Source of the DNA: CAVZVZ01 sp963778895
GTDB lineage: Bacteria; Actinomycetota; Acidimicrobiia; Acidimicrobiales; Acidimicrobilacustridaceae
NCBI GenBank assembly: GCA_963778895.1
Contig: CAVZVZ010000002.1
Span: forward strand, 62,001 to 126,000
DNA length: 64,000 nt
Direction: 5' to 3'
Each line of letters starts with the position of its first letter. Positions within the stretch are counted from its first letter, which is position 1. This document shows positions 1-8,836 of the stretch, in pieces. Position numbers and translations under genes: made by a program. Under the pieces are notes generated by a model. It searched no databases. It worked only from the letters and a program-made list of their open reading frames with translations, and was not told the DNA's origin.

Positions 1-1
1 T

Positions 2-373
2 TTCCAGAACCTGTATCCCAAACCTCGAACGGTCATGGTGCCCGCGCTCGTCGCCCGAAATCTCGACCTCTGGTGCGTGCCGATCGTGCTCATCGGCGTC
101 GGGTATCTCGCGTTCAGCCGCAAGCCGCGCTTCCCGATGGAGGCGTGGATGCTCGGCGTGGCCATGATCGTCATGGGCTTCTCGTCGAGCGTGCTGGCCA
201 GCTTCAACCGCTTCGTTCTGGCGGACTGGGTGATCTTCCCCGCCTACGCCGCCCTGTCGGGCCGTCTGCCGAAGTGGCTCCGTTATCCGATACTCGCCGG
301 ACTGGCGGTTGTGGGCATCTGGACGATGTACCAGATGATCGGCCGCTTCTCGGTGAACCGCTTCGTCGGCTGA
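2..373 (+). CDS. C-terminal part of a polytopic membrane protein (5' end outside window)
   Basis: The reading frame is open from base 2, so the gene begins upstream of the window and only about 123 residues are visible. They form three or four hydrophobic segments separated by short Arg/Lys-rich loops, ending in the polar tail SVNRFVG. The last part (motif FNRFVLADWVIFPAYAAL) resembles the C-terminal membrane segments of large bacterial glycosyl/mannosyltransferases, where an R-F pair precedes a Pro-containing helix, but this is only a resemblance. No catalytic part is visible, so the function is not assigned. Confidence 0.5.
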   Translation, partial: FQNLYPKPRTVMVPALVARNLDLWCVPIVLIGVGYLAFSRKPRFPMEAWMLGVAMIVMGFSSSVLASFNRFVLADWVIFPAYAALSGRLPKWLRYPILAGLAVVGIWTMYQMIGRFSVNRFVG

Positions 374-415
374 CCCGGTACCGCTCCCGACCCCGCCGTT
401 CTGGCTGAGCGCGGG

Positions 416-1223
416 CTACCAGAGCAGGTCGGTGTAGGTGTCGGTGCCGGGGATGGTGGGGATGAACGGAGCGACGTAGCTGACCTCGCCGAGTCCGCCG
501 GCCTTCACCGCGTCACCGAGTCCGGTGAACACGTCCCAGCACTCGCGCGGGTCGGAATCGACGAAGCACATCAGCAACATGCGCCGATCGGTTCCGGGGT
601 TGTCCGGCTGGAACACGGGCGCACCTTCGGGCAACGGAATCGGTGTGAGCGCGCACGTCAGCGCCCACGGAGTGCCGGCCATCTGTCCGGCCAACAACTC
701 GTCGCGCAGCCACGCCGACATGTCGCGCGGCGCCACGTCCTCGTTGCGGTCGACCATGACCGACACCAGACCGCCGAACGGGTGCTCGAGCGCGAGCGGC
801 AACGGGCACGCCGGCCTCGCCGTCGCGGGACACGGCCCACCGGTTGATGTACATGAGCGTGTGGATGTGGTCGCGCTCGTCGAACATTCGGTTCGCCTCG
901 TGGAGCCATTTCACCTGGGTGCTTCCCCACGCGATGGCGTCCTGCTCCTTGCCCTTCAGGATCCAATACGTCGCGAGATACGAGCCCTCGGCGATGTCGG
1001 GCAGGAAGTGCGTACCCGTCGGGTACCGCAGATCCTTGAGCGGCTTGGTGGCCACCCACCGCCGCCCGCCGAACCACAGCGGGCCGATCAGGCAGCCGGA
1101 GTAGAAGTGGTCGCGCTCGTACCAACGGTTGTACGCGACCTCGTGCCCTTTGTGGGGTTCGACCAGCGTGAACAGCGCGGCACCGACGTCGACGGACTCG
1201 TGGGGAATGGCGGGATAGTCCAT
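416..1223 (-). CDS. Conserved hypothetical protein, frame-broken
   Basis: The gene encodes about 268 residues in two frames. The first 140 residues (MDYPAIPHESVDVG... to MYINRWAVSRDGEAG) read in one frame. The rest, from PLALEHPFGG to the C-terminal TYTDLLW, reads in the next frame. One extra base near 800-812 would join them. The N-terminal half has a YNRWYERDHFYSG segment that resembles EthD/dimeric alpha-beta barrel proteins, and Trp, His and Tyr are abundant, but no family can be named with certainty. The gene is divergent from the amidohydrolase operon across an 81-base gap that holds two operator-like sites. It may therefore share regulation with that catabolic operon. Confidence 0.6.
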
Positions 1224-1245
1224 GCCGAACGCTACCCTCCAAAAC

Positions 1246-1259
1246 GAGAACGTGTTTCA
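1246..1259. promoter_or_regulatory. KstR-like operator (one mismatch)
   Basis: The site reads GAGAACGTGTTTCA. It fits the mycobacterial KstR consensus TNNAACNNGTTNNA except for the first base. It lies in the divergent gap between the reverse-strand hypothetical gene and the amidohydrolase operon. It is part of a 27-base segment (1236-1262) that recurs with one mismatch at 13708-13734. Confidence 0.45.
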
Positions 1260-1267
1260 GTTCGGGG

Positions 1268-1282
1268 CTGACACGCCGTCAG
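1268..1282. promoter_or_regulatory. 15-bp inverted repeat CTGAC-N5-GTCAG, putative operator
   Basis: The site CTGACACGCCGTCAG has perfect 5-base arms and ends 22 bases before the amidohydrolase start. The same architecture occurs upstream of four other operons in this window (7191, 11336, 13683, 22797). Its size and dyad symmetry suit a TetR-type dimer, but the cognate regulator is not identified. Confidence 0.5.
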
Positions 1283-1304
1283 ATCGAGGGGTACGCTGAC
1301 CGCC

Positions 1305-2504
1305 ATGGACGACTTTCCGAAGATCATCTCGGTCGATGACCATGTGATCGAGCCACCAGGTGTGTGGCAAGACCGTCTGCCCGCCAAATACAAGGACGTC
1401 GGGCCCCGCGTGAAGCGGGCGCCGATGGGCGAGATGACGTTCATCGGCGGCAAGTTCTCCTACGCGCCCGGCACCGACGGGCCCGACTGCGATTGGTGGC
1501 ACTACGAGGACAAGGCCATCCCGCAGACCCGCCTGTCGGCGGCGGTCGGCTTCGACCGCGACGAGGTGAAGATCACCGCCATCACCTACGACGAGATGCG
1601 CAAGGGCTGTTGGGATCCCAAGGCTCGCCTCGAGGACATGGACGCCAACTGGACCGACGCGCAGATGTGCTTCCCGTCGTTCCCCCGCTTCTGCGGTCAG
1701 ACGTTCCTCGAAGCCGACGACCGCGATCTCGCGCTGCTCTGCGTGAAGGCCTACAACGACTGGATGGTCGACGAGTGGTGCGGTGGCACCAACGGTCGAC
1801 TCATCCCGCTCATCATCATCCCGCTGTGGGACGCCAAGCTCGCCGCCGACGAGATCCGCCGCAATGCCGCACGAGGCGTGCGCGCCACGTGCTTCTCGGA
1901 GATCCCGCCGTACCTCGGTCTGCCGTCGATCCACTCGGGGGAGTGGGACCCGTTCTTCGAGGCCTGCGCCGAGACGCAGACCGTCGTGAACATGCACATC
2001 GGCTCGTCGTCGAAGATGCCGTCGACTTCACCCGACGCACCCCCCGCGGTCGGCTCCACGCTCACCTTCGGCAACGCCATGTCGTCGATGGTCGACTTCC
2101 TGATGTCGGGCGTGCTCGTGCGGTACCCCGACCTCACGCTGGCCTACAGCGAAGGCCAGATCGGTTGGATCCCGTACATCCTCGAGCGGGCCGACAAGGT
2201 CTGGGAAGAGAACCGGGGCTGGAACGGCGTGTACGGCAAGATCCCCGAGCCGCCGAGCACCTACTACTACCGCCAGATCTACGGCTGCTTCTTCGATGAC
2301 GAGCACGGCCTCACGCCTGACTCGCTCGAGAAGTGCGGTGAGGACAACATCACCTTCGAGACCGACTACCCGCACTCCGACAGCACGTGGCCTCACTCCA
2401 AAGAGGTCGGCCAGAAGCTGATGGGGCACCTGCCGCCCGAGACCATCCGCAAGCTGGTCCGCGGCAACGCCATCAAGATGCTCGGCCTCGACTTCCAGCC
2501 ATGA
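1305..2504 (+). CDS. Amidohydrolase family 2 protein (ACMSD-like metal-dependent hydrolase/decarboxylase)
   Basis: The protein has 399 residues and spans the whole amidohydrolase-2 TIM-barrel family. The N-terminal metal motif VDDHVIEP is at residues 10-17, a barrel histidine lies in NMHIGSSS at about residue 231, and ETDYPHSDSTWP near residues 352-363 carries the conserved acidic residue (D354) and H357. Members cleave C-C or C-N bonds of carboxylated aromatics or ring-fission products; the substrate here is unknown. It is the first gene of a tight forward operon. Its stop overlaps the aldehyde dehydrogenase start (ATGA), and a KstR-like box plus a CTGAC inverted repeat lie upstream. The frame is intact. 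Confidence 0.85.
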   Translation: MDDFPKIISVDDHVIEPPGVWQDRLPAKYKDVGPRVKRAPMGEMTFIGGKFSYAPGTDGPDCDWWHYEDKAIPQTRLSAAVGFDRDEVKITAITYDEMRKGCWDPKARLEDMDANWTDAQMCFPSFPRFCGQTFLEADDRDLALLCVKAYNDWMVDEWCGGTNGRLIPLIIIPLWDAKLAADEIRRNAARGVRATCFSEIPPYLGLPSIHSGEWDPFFEACAETQTVVNMHIGSSSKMPSTSPDAPPAVGSTLTFGNAMSSMVDFLMSGVLVRYPDLTLAYSEGQIGWIPYILERADKVWEENRGWNGVYGKIPEPPSTYYYRQIYGCFFDDEHGLTPDSLEKCGEDNITFETDYPHSDSTWPHSKEVGQKLMGHLPPETIRKLVRGNAIKMLGLDFQP

Positions 2505-4006
2505 GCGGAGCGACAACCGGCCAGGGGGCCGACACTGCGTCTCGCAGCGAGGACGCTGTATACCGCCTGCTGATCGGCGGCGAATGGGTCGCGGCCGGCG
2601 AAGGCACCTACGACATCGTGAACCCGGCCACCGAAGAAGTCGTCGGGCGCGCCCCGAACGCCTCGGTGGCCGACGCCGAAGCTGCGGCCGCGGCTGCGGC
2701 CGATGCCTTCCCGGCGTGGTCGCGCACCAAGCCGGAGGAGCGCGCCGAGTTGTTGGCCAAGGCGGCCGACCTGTACGACAAGCGCTACGAGGAGCTCGTG
2801 CCGCTGGTGCAGGCCGAGACGGGCGCAACCCTTCGCACCACCAAGCAGATCCAGGTGCCGATGACCGGCACGCGGTTCCGCCGGTACTCCCACGGCATTC
2901 GCGAGGAGCTCGAGATCGCGCTGCCGCCCACGATCACGTCGGCGACGGCGCTCGCCCCCGGCGGCATCATCGGCGGCATCGCCCGCCGCGCCCCGGTCGG
3001 CGTCGTGCTGTGCATCACCTCCTACAACTTTCCGCTCACCAACATGGCCGGCAAGCTCGGTCCCGCGCTCGCCATGGGCAACACGGTCGTGGTGAAGCCC
3101 GCGCCGCAGGATCCGCTCGGCGTGGTGGTGATGGCCGAGGTGTTCGAGGAAGCCGGCTTTCCGCCGGGTGTGGTGAACGTCGTCGTGAGCGAGGGACCCG
3201 CGCCCGCCGAAGCACTCGTCGCGTCACCGCTCGTCGACATGGTCAGCTTCACCGGATCCACCGGCGTGGGCCAGCGCATCGGTGAGGTCGCCGGCCGCGA
3301 CATGAAGCGTCTCTTGATGGAGCTCGGCGGCAAGGGTGCGTGCATCGTCTTCGACGACGCCGACCTCAAGACCACCATCACCGGCATCGCTTCCGTGTGG
3401 GGCTTCCACTCCGGACAGATCTGCACCGCCCCGACCCGCGTCATCGCCCAGCGGGGCATCTACGACCAGCTCGTCGAGGGGCTGAAGGGCGCCGCCGGCT
3501 TCATGAAGGTGGGCGACCCGCTCGAGGCCGACACGCTCGTCGGCCCGGTCATCACCGACGCGCATCGTGCCCGGGTCGAGGGCTACGTCGCGGCGGGCCG
3601 AGACGAGGGGGGCACCATCGTCACGGGTGGCGAGCGTCCCGACCTCGACCGCGGCTTCTTCGTCGCTCCAACGCTCATCGCCGACTGCAAGCCGGGGATG
3701 AAGGTGGTGGCCGAGGAGATCTTCGGCCCGGTCGTGGTCGTCGTCCCGTTCGACGATCAAGACGAAGCCATAGCTATCGCCAACAGCTCGGAGTTCGGCC
3801 TCTACGACTACGTGTTCTCCAAGGATTCGGCCCGGGCGTACGACGTGGCCACCCAGCTCCGCAGCGGCAACGTGGGGATCAACACCGCGCAACGCAACCA
3901 GGAGACGCCGTTCGGCGGGTTCAAGATGAGCGGCGTCGGTCGCGACGGCGGCAAGTTCGGATTCCACGCGTACAGCGAGCTGCAGTCGATCGTCTGGCCG
4001 GGCTGA
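2501..4006 (+). CDS. NAD(P)-dependent aldehyde dehydrogenase
   Basis: The ATG at 2501 overlaps the amidohydrolase stop and gives 501 residues, the usual ALDH length. The general-base Glu is in LLMELGGKGA (E274) and the catalytic Cys is in GQICTAPTR (C308). The cofactor-fold motif SFTGSTGVGQ and the C-terminal TPFGGFKMSGVGRDGG are also present. It should oxidise an aldehyde to a carboxylate in the cytosol. Its position between an amidohydrolase and an alcohol dehydrogenase suggests that the three process one ring-cleavage or side-chain product. A small-residue-rich N-terminal extension of about 20 residues precedes the domain. The frame is intact. Confidence 0.92.
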   Translation: MSGATTGQGADTASRSEDAVYRLLIGGEWVAAGEGTYDIVNPATEEVVGRAPNASVADAEAAAAAAADAFPAWSRTKPEERAELLAKAADLYDKRYEELVPLVQAETGATLRTTKQIQVPMTGTRFRRYSHGIREELEIALPPTITSATALAPGGIIGGIARRAPVGVVLCITSYNFPLTNMAGKLGPALAMGNTVVVKPAPQDPLGVVVMAEVFEEAGFPPGVVNVVVSEGPAPAEALVASPLVDMVSFTGSTGVGQRIGEVAGRDMKRLLMELGGKGACIVFDDADLKTTITGIASVWGFHSGQICTAPTRVIAQRGIYDQLVEGLKGAAGFMKVGDPLEADTLVGPVITDAHRARVEGYVAAGRDEGGTIVTGGERPDLDRGFFVAPTLIADCKPGMKVVAEEIFGPVVVVVPFDDQDEAIAIANSSEFGLYDYVFSKDSARAYDVATQLRSGNVGINTAQRNQETPFGGFKMSGVGRDGGKFGFHAYSELQSIVWPG

Positions 4007-4031
4007 AGCCCGCCAGGGAAGGAAGCGCACG

Positions 4032-5096
4032 GTGAAGGGAATTCTGTTCGACGAGGGCGGACTCGCGGTCGCGAACGACCTCGAGCTGCGCGAAGTTCGT
4101 GCGGGTGAGGTGAAGGTCGAGATCCAGGCCGCGGGCGTGTGCCACAGCGACGTGAGCGTCATCGACGGCACCATCCCCTTCCCCACGCCCGTGGTGTTGG
4201 GGCATGAAGGTGCGGGCATCGTCACCGAGCTCGGCCCCGATGTGACGGGGTTGAACATCGGTGATCACGTGGTGATCTCTACGTTGTCCAACTGCGGTGC
4301 CTGCGCGGCCTGCGAGAGCGGCAAGCCCACCCACTGCCGCGAGTCGATCGGCAAGATGAACGCGCCGTTCCGCCAGGGCGATCGCAAGGTGCTGCAGTTC
4401 GCCAACATCGGCGCCTTCACGCAAGAGACGATCGTGAAGGCGCGCCAGGCCGTGCCGATCAGCAAGGAAGTGCCGTGGGAGGTTGCCTCACTGCTCGGCT
4501 GTGGCGTGATCACCGGCGTGGGTGCGGTGTTCAACCGGGCCAAGGTCACGCACGGGCAGAGCGTCGTGGTCATCGGTGTCGGGGGCATCGGCCTGAACGT
4601 GATCCAAGGTGCGGCGTTGGCCGACGCGCTGCCGATCATCGCCATCGACAACAACCCGAAGAAGGAGGCGCTCGCCAAGCAATTCGGCGCTACCCACTTC
4701 GTCGACTCGTCGCAGGGCGACGCCATCGAAGCGGTGAAGAAGATCTGTCCCAACGGCGTCGACTTCTCGTTCGAGTGCGTCGGCCATCCCGCCCTGATCC
4801 GTCAGTCGATCGACATGCTCGACTGGGGTGGCACGTGCGTGATCCTCGGTGTGCCCAAGTTCGGCTCCGAAGCCGACTTCATGGTCGCCAGCATGTACAA
4901 CGACAAGACGATCATGGGCTGCCGGTACGGTGCGGGCCGACCGCACAAGGACATCCCCCTCTTCGTCGACCTGTACCTCGCCGGTCGGCTCAAGCTCGAC
5001 GAGTTGGTGACGCGCACGTATCCACTCGAGGACATCCAGCAGACGATCGACGACATGCACCACGGCGACTTGGCGCGTGGTGTCCTGAAGCTCTAG
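4032..5096 (+). CDS. Zinc-dependent alcohol dehydrogenase (MDR superfamily)
   Basis: The start is GTG at 4032, with GGAAGG ten bases upstream. The protein has 354 residues. The catalytic zinc ligands are C37 (GVCHSD) and H58-E59 (GHEGAG). The structural zinc site is the Cys set at residues 88, 91, 94 and 102 (CGACAACESGKPTHC). The Rossmann motif VVIGVGGIGLNVIQGA follows at about residue 178. The class III-like organisation indicates NAD(H)-linked oxidation of a primary alcohol or hydroxymethyl compound. It lies 25 bases after the aldehyde dehydrogenase, so the two probably run alcohol to aldehyde to acid in sequence. Confidence 0.9.
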   Translation: MKGILFDEGGLAVANDLELREVRAGEVKVEIQAAGVCHSDVSVIDGTIPFPTPVVLGHEGAGIVTELGPDVTGLNIGDHVVISTLSNCGACAACESGKPTHCRESIGKMNAPFRQGDRKVLQFANIGAFTQETIVKARQAVPISKEVPWEVASLLGCGVITGVGAVFNRAKVTHGQSVVVIGVGGIGLNVIQGAALADALPIIAIDNNPKKEALAKQFGATHFVDSSQGDAIEAVKKICPNGVDFSFECVGHPALIRQSIDMLDWGGTCVILGVPKFGSEADFMVASMYNDKTIMGCRYGAGRPHKDIPLFVDLYLAGRLKLDELVTRTYPLEDIQQTIDDMHHGDLARGVLKL

Positions 5097-5099
5097 ATC

Positions 5100-6029
5100 G
5101 TGGCGCTCCCATCCGAGCTCGCGCAGCTCGCGGACAAGGTCCGCAATTGGGGTCGCTGGGGCGACACCGATGAGCGCGGCACCGCGAACCTGATCGATGC
5201 CGACGCCGTTCGGCGGGGTGCGGCCGCCGTACGCACCGGCCAGACGATCAGTTTGGTGATGCCGCTCGGACCAGGTTCACCGCAGGAGGGTGGGGCGCCG
5301 GGCCGCTTCAACCCCGTGCAGCGGATGCTGACCGTGAACACGCCGTACACCGGCGACATGAACGATGCCTGCTTCAACGACGACGCCATCGACATGCCAC
5401 TGTCGGCCGCTACCCATCTCGACTCCCTCGCCCACGTCACCTACGGCGGGAAGATGTACAACGGGTTCTCGGCCGATCTCGTGAACGAGACCGACGGTGC
5501 TACGCGATGTGGTGCGGACAAGATCGGCCCCGTCGTCACGCGCGGCGTGCTGCTGGACGTGGCGCGCGCCAAAGGAGTCGAGCGCCTCGAGCCCGGATAC
5601 GCCATCACCGCCGACGATCTGGATCTGGCCTTGGGTGTCGCCGGTATCGACCTGTTGCCAGGCGACGCCGTGTTGCTGCGTACTGGCCACATGGGGCTCT
5701 ATCACGAGGGTGACGTGTGGGGTTACAACCACGACTGCCCGGGCTTGTCGGCCGACACCGTCGAGTGGGTATGGCGCCATGACATCGGCGTCATCGTGGA
5801 CGACACCTACGTGTTCGAGGTGTGGCCCCCGCAAGACTGGGCGGCGATGATGGTCGTGCACATGATCCACCTGCGCGACATGGGCCAGCTGCAGGGACAG
5901 AACTTCGACCTCGAAGAGCTGGCGAGCGCGTGTGCGGACGACGGGGTCTTCGACTTCTTGTTCACCGCGAACCCTGAGCCCGTGACCGGTGGATGTAGCG
6001 CCCCGGTGGCCGCGGTCGCGGTGCGGTGA
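5100..6029 (+). CDS. Cyclase-family (kynurenine formamidase-like) metal-dependent hydrolase
   Basis: The protein has 309 residues and starts at GTG, three bases after the alcohol dehydrogenase stop. The metal-binding signature HLDSLAH is at residues 106-112, the equivalent of HxDxPxH in the cyclase family, with Ser-Leu instead of the usual Pro context. A second conserved block (LLRTGHMGLY and GLSADTVEWV) follows. Family members hydrolyse amide or ester bonds or act on polyketide and catabolic intermediates with Zn or Mn. The operon context suggests opening of a lactone, amide or enol ester, but the substrate is not deducible. The frame is intact. Confidence 0.82.
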   Translation: MALPSELAQLADKVRNWGRWGDTDERGTANLIDADAVRRGAAAVRTGQTISLVMPLGPGSPQEGGAPGRFNPVQRMLTVNTPYTGDMNDACFNDDAIDMPLSAATHLDSLAHVTYGGKMYNGFSADLVNETDGATRCGADKIGPVVTRGVLLDVARAKGVERLEPGYAITADDLDLALGVAGIDLLPGDAVLLRTGHMGLYHEGDVWGYNHDCPGLSADTVEWVWRHDIGVIVDDTYVFEVWPPQDWAAMMVVHMIHLRDMGQLQGQNFDLEELASACADDGVFDFLFTANPEPVTGGCSAPVAAVAVR

Positions 6030-6433
6030 TCGACGAGCTCGTCGCACGCCATCAGCTCGAGGCCCATCCCGAGGGCGGTTTCTACCGCCGAGTCTTCGAA
6101 CACTCTGCGACTCGCGACGGTCGTTCGCTGGCGTCGGCCATCGTCTACCTGTTGCCGGGCGGTGTGACGTCTCGCTGGCACCGCATCGATGCGGTCGAGC
6201 TCTGGCACGCCGGTACTGGTGCACCACTGGTGCTTTCGACGTCGGTCGACGGCGAGACGATGGATGAGCGGACGTTGGGTGGTGATGGTGCCGTGCTGCT
6301 CGAGGTTCCTGCCGGAGCGTGGCAATGCGCACAATCGGTGGGGGAGTGGTCGCTCGTGACGATCACCGTGGTGCCCGCGTTCGGCTGGGACGGGTTCGAG
6401 GTCGCGCCGGACGGTTGGCAACCCGGACCGTAG
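6026..6433 (+). CDS. Cupin_5 (DUF985) family protein
   Basis: The start is a GTG overlapping the cyclase stop (GTGA), and the product has 135 residues. The sequence follows the DUF985 pattern: an N-terminal EAHPEGGFYRRVF, then SAIVYLLPGG and SRWHRIDAVELWHAGTG, and a C-terminal VPAFGWDGFEV. The family is a single-domain cupin barrel with a usually unoccupied or sugar-nucleotide-like pocket, and its biochemical role is generally unknown. Translational coupling suggests it belongs to the catabolic operon. Confidence 0.85.
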   Translation: MIDELVARHQLEAHPEGGFYRRVFEHSATRDGRSLASAIVYLLPGGVTSRWHRIDAVELWHAGTGAPLVLSTSVDGETMDERTLGGDGAVLLEVPAGAWQCAQSVGEWSLVTITVVPAFGWDGFEVAPDGWQPGP

Positions 6434-6443
6434 GCTCGTCGCC

Positions 6444-6887
6444 GTGCCGATTCGCAACGCGACCGAAGCCGACGTCGACGAGATCGGTGCGCTCATCCGG
6501 GAGCTGGCCGACTACGAGGACCTGGCCCATGAGGTCGAGTGGGACATCGACCAGTTGCGAGTCGCGCTGTTCGGGCCGGAGGCGGTGACAGGTGTGTTGA
6601 TCGCCGAGACCGAGGATCATCAGGTAGCTGGCTTCGCAATCTGGTTCCCGACGTTTTCCACCTTCCTCGGTCGTGCGGGCATCTGGCTCGAAGACCTCTT
6701 CGTTCGGCCCGAACACCGCGGGGCGGGCTACGGACGGGCCCTGCTCGACGAATTGCGATCGATGAGCGACGGCAGGGTCGAGTGGGCGGTGTTGGATTGG
6801 AACACATCGGCCATCGAGTTCTACGACTCACTCGGCGCCCGACCGATCGATGGATGGACGCGGTACCGATGGCCGCCCGTCATCTGA
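6444..6887 (+). CDS. GNAT-family N-acetyltransferase (diamine acetyltransferase-like)
   Basis: The protein has 147 residues, starting at GTG 6444, ten bases after the cupin gene. The acetyl-CoA binding motif A is seen as LEDLFVRPEHRGAGYGRALL near residues 73-92. It is followed by the WAVLDWNTSAIEFYDSLGA segment typical of spermidine/spermine acetyltransferase-like GNATs. It should acetylate a small amine or thialysine-like substrate. The 3' end overlaps the convergent acylphosphatase gene by eight bases. It may be the last gene of the operon that begins at 1305. Confidence 0.85.
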   Translation: MPIRNATEADVDEIGALIRELADYEDLAHEVEWDIDQLRVALFGPEAVTGVLIAETEDHQVAGFAIWFPTFSTFLGRAGIWLEDLFVRPEHRGAGYGRALLDELRSMSDGRVEWAVLDWNTSAIEFYDSLGARPIDGWTRYRWPPVI

Positions 6888-7146
6888 TCCGGAAGCCCTG
6901 CTCGCCGGTGACTTCCTCGTCGATCACTTCGATTCCGGTGACGGCGGCATGGGGTGGACCGTGCTGGCACCAGTTGGCCATCTCGTTCACGGCGTCGGGT
7001 TCGCCCTCGAACACGGCCTCGACCCGGCCGTCGGGTCGGTTCCGCGCCCAGCCGCGGACGTGAAGGCGGCGTGCCTCGGACCGACACGTGTCCCGGAACC
7101 AGACGCCCTGCACGCGGCCGCTGACGATCACCCGGCGTCTGATCAC
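6880..7146 (-). CDS. acyP: Acylphosphatase
   Basis: The protein has 88 residues with a GTG start at 7146. The signature VSGRVQGVWFRDTCRSEA contains the phosphate-binding loop with the catalytic Arg, and the following VRGWARNRPDGRVEAVFEG contains the catalytic Asn. This is a complete small alpha-beta sandwich enzyme that hydrolyses acyl phosphates. It stands alone on the reverse strand, converges on the GNAT gene and has no functional link to its neighbours that I can see. Confidence 0.93.
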   Translation of the reverse strand: MIRRRVIVSGRVQGVWFRDTCRSEARRLHVRGWARNRPDGRVEAVFEGEPDAVNEMANWCQHGPPHAAVTGIEVIDEEVTGEQGFRIR

Positions 7147-7190
7147 CAGCGCATGATGGCCCGGGCGTCGAGCCGGGCGCTCGACCTAAG

Positions 7191-7205
7191 CTGACGGCCC
7201 ATCAG
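7191..7205. promoter_or_regulatory. 15-bp inverted repeat CTGAC-N5-ATCAG, putative operator
   Basis: The site CTGACGGCCCATCAG lies 30 bases before the acyl-CoA synthetase start, between it and the divergent acylphosphatase gene. It differs from the site at 11336 by one central base. Confidence 0.5.
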
Positions 7206-7235
7206 AAACGAACGACCTCACGACAGGGAGAGCTG

Positions 7236-8761
7236 ATGCTCGAGGGGCGCACGCTGTGGGAGCTGATCGACAAGCGCGCGGCGGCCTCGCCGGACGCGCG
7301 CATGGCCGTCGACGAGAGCGGCCGGGAGATGACGTTCGGTGAGTACAAGGCGCGGGCCGAGCGCGCCGCCGCCGGTTTGGCCGAGTTGGGGATCGGTGCG
7401 GGCGACGTCATCACCTGGCAGTTGCCGACCTGGCTGGAGTCGATGGTGCTCGTCGCGGCGATCAGCCGCTTGGGTGCCATCCAGAACCCGATCCTTCACA
7501 TCTTCCGTGAGCGCGAGGTCGGCTTCTGCGTGAAGGAGGGCGGCGCCAAGCTCATCGTCACGCCGAGCACGTTCGCCAACTTCGACTTCGAAGCGATGGC
7601 TCGCGGCATTGCCGACGGCCTCGAAGGTGTGCAGGTGCTGGTGTGTGATCGGTCGCTCCCGAAGCGGACCCGGCGAACCTGCCCGCACCGCCTACCGACG
7701 GCGACGCCGTGCGCTGGCTCTTCTACACCTCGGGAACGACCGCTGACCCGAAGGGTGGGCGGCATACCGACCTCACCATCAACGCCGAGGCATCGGGCAT
7801 GGTGCAGCGCCTCGAGATCACCGAGGCCGATCGCAACGCGCTCGCCTTTCCGTTTCCGCACATCGGCGGCATCGCGTGGCTGTACTCCAGCCTGATGACC
7901 GGTTGCCAGAACATCCTGTTCCAGGCGTTCGTCCCCGATCTGGTCGTCAAGGTCCTGGGGGAGCACGATGTGACGCTGGCCGGTTCGGGCACCGTGTTCC
8001 ATCAGACGTACTTGAACGCGCAACGACAAAGCGACACGCCGATCTTTCCGCACGTGCGGGCCTTCCCGGGCGGTGGAGCACCCAAGCCTCCCGCCCTGCA
8101 CTACGAGATGTGCGAGGCCTTCCCCAGCTCGGTCGGGATCGTGTCGGGCTACGGGTTGACCGAAGCCCCGATCCTCACGATGGCGTCGGTCAACGACAGC
8201 GACGACGACCTGGCCAACACCGAAGGCTTCGCCATGCCCGGCGTCGAGCTAAAGCTCGTCACGCAGGAAGGCAAGATCGCCGGCCTGGGCGAGGAGGGCG
8301 AGGTGCGGGCCAAGGGCCCACAGGTGATGAAGGGCTACGTGAACAGCGCGCTCGACACCGAGGCGTTCGATGACGAGGGCTACTTCCGCACCGGCGATCT
8401 CGGGCGACTGAACGAGCGCGGGATGTTGACGATCACCGGTCGGCTCAAGGACATCATCATCCGCAAGGGCGAGAACGTCTCGGCCAAAGAAGTCGAGGAC
8501 CACCTGTACCGGCATCCGAAGGTGGCCGACGTCGCGGTGATCGGCCTACCCGACGAGCGCAGCGGCGAGCGAGTGTGCGCCGTGGTCGCCACGGCCGATG
8601 GTCAAGACGCGCTCGAGATGGCCGAGATGGTCGAGTTCTTGAAGGGCGAGGGCCTCATGATCCAGAAGGTGCCCGAGCAGCTCGAGGTCGTCGAGGTGAT
8701 CCCGCGCAATCCCGCCGGGAAGATCCTGAAGAACGACCTGCGCGAGCGCTACACCGACTGA
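7236..8761 (+). CDS. Acyl-CoA synthetase (AMP-binding), frame-broken
   Basis: The gene encodes an ANL-superfamily ligase of about 508 residues. The N-terminal part (from MLEGRTLWELIDK) breaks near 7665, where one base seems missing. After it the downstream frame carries the P-loop YTSGTTADPKG, the motif GYGLTEAP, the hinge region YFRTGDLGR and GRLKDIIIRKGENVSAKE, and the A10 lysine in NPAGKILKNDLR. It should activate a carboxylic acid to its acyl-CoA through an acyl-adenylate. The layout resembles cyclohexanecarboxylate/medium-chain acid ligases. GGGAG precedes the ATG, and a CTGAC operator-like repeat lies upstream. It is monocistronic. Confidence 0.87.
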
Positions 8762-8782
8762 GGTTCGGTCCCAACTCACGAA

Positions 8783-8826
8783 CTTGTACGCAGAATGGGG
8801 GTCAGAGCCCCCGATCTGCGTACAAG
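8783..8826. repeat. 44-bp palindromic element with 12-bp perfect arms
   Basis: The outer arms CTTGTACGCAGA and TCTGCGTACAAG match perfectly, and the inside carries a second stem of GGGGG with CCCCC. It lies between convergent gene ends (8761 and 8837), so it may act as a bidirectional terminator. Its outer arm with flanks (GAACTTGTACGCA) is almost the same as the arm of the palindrome at 44961, which points to a dispersed repeat family. Confidence 0.7.
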
Positions 8827-8836
8827 AACGGAGCGG

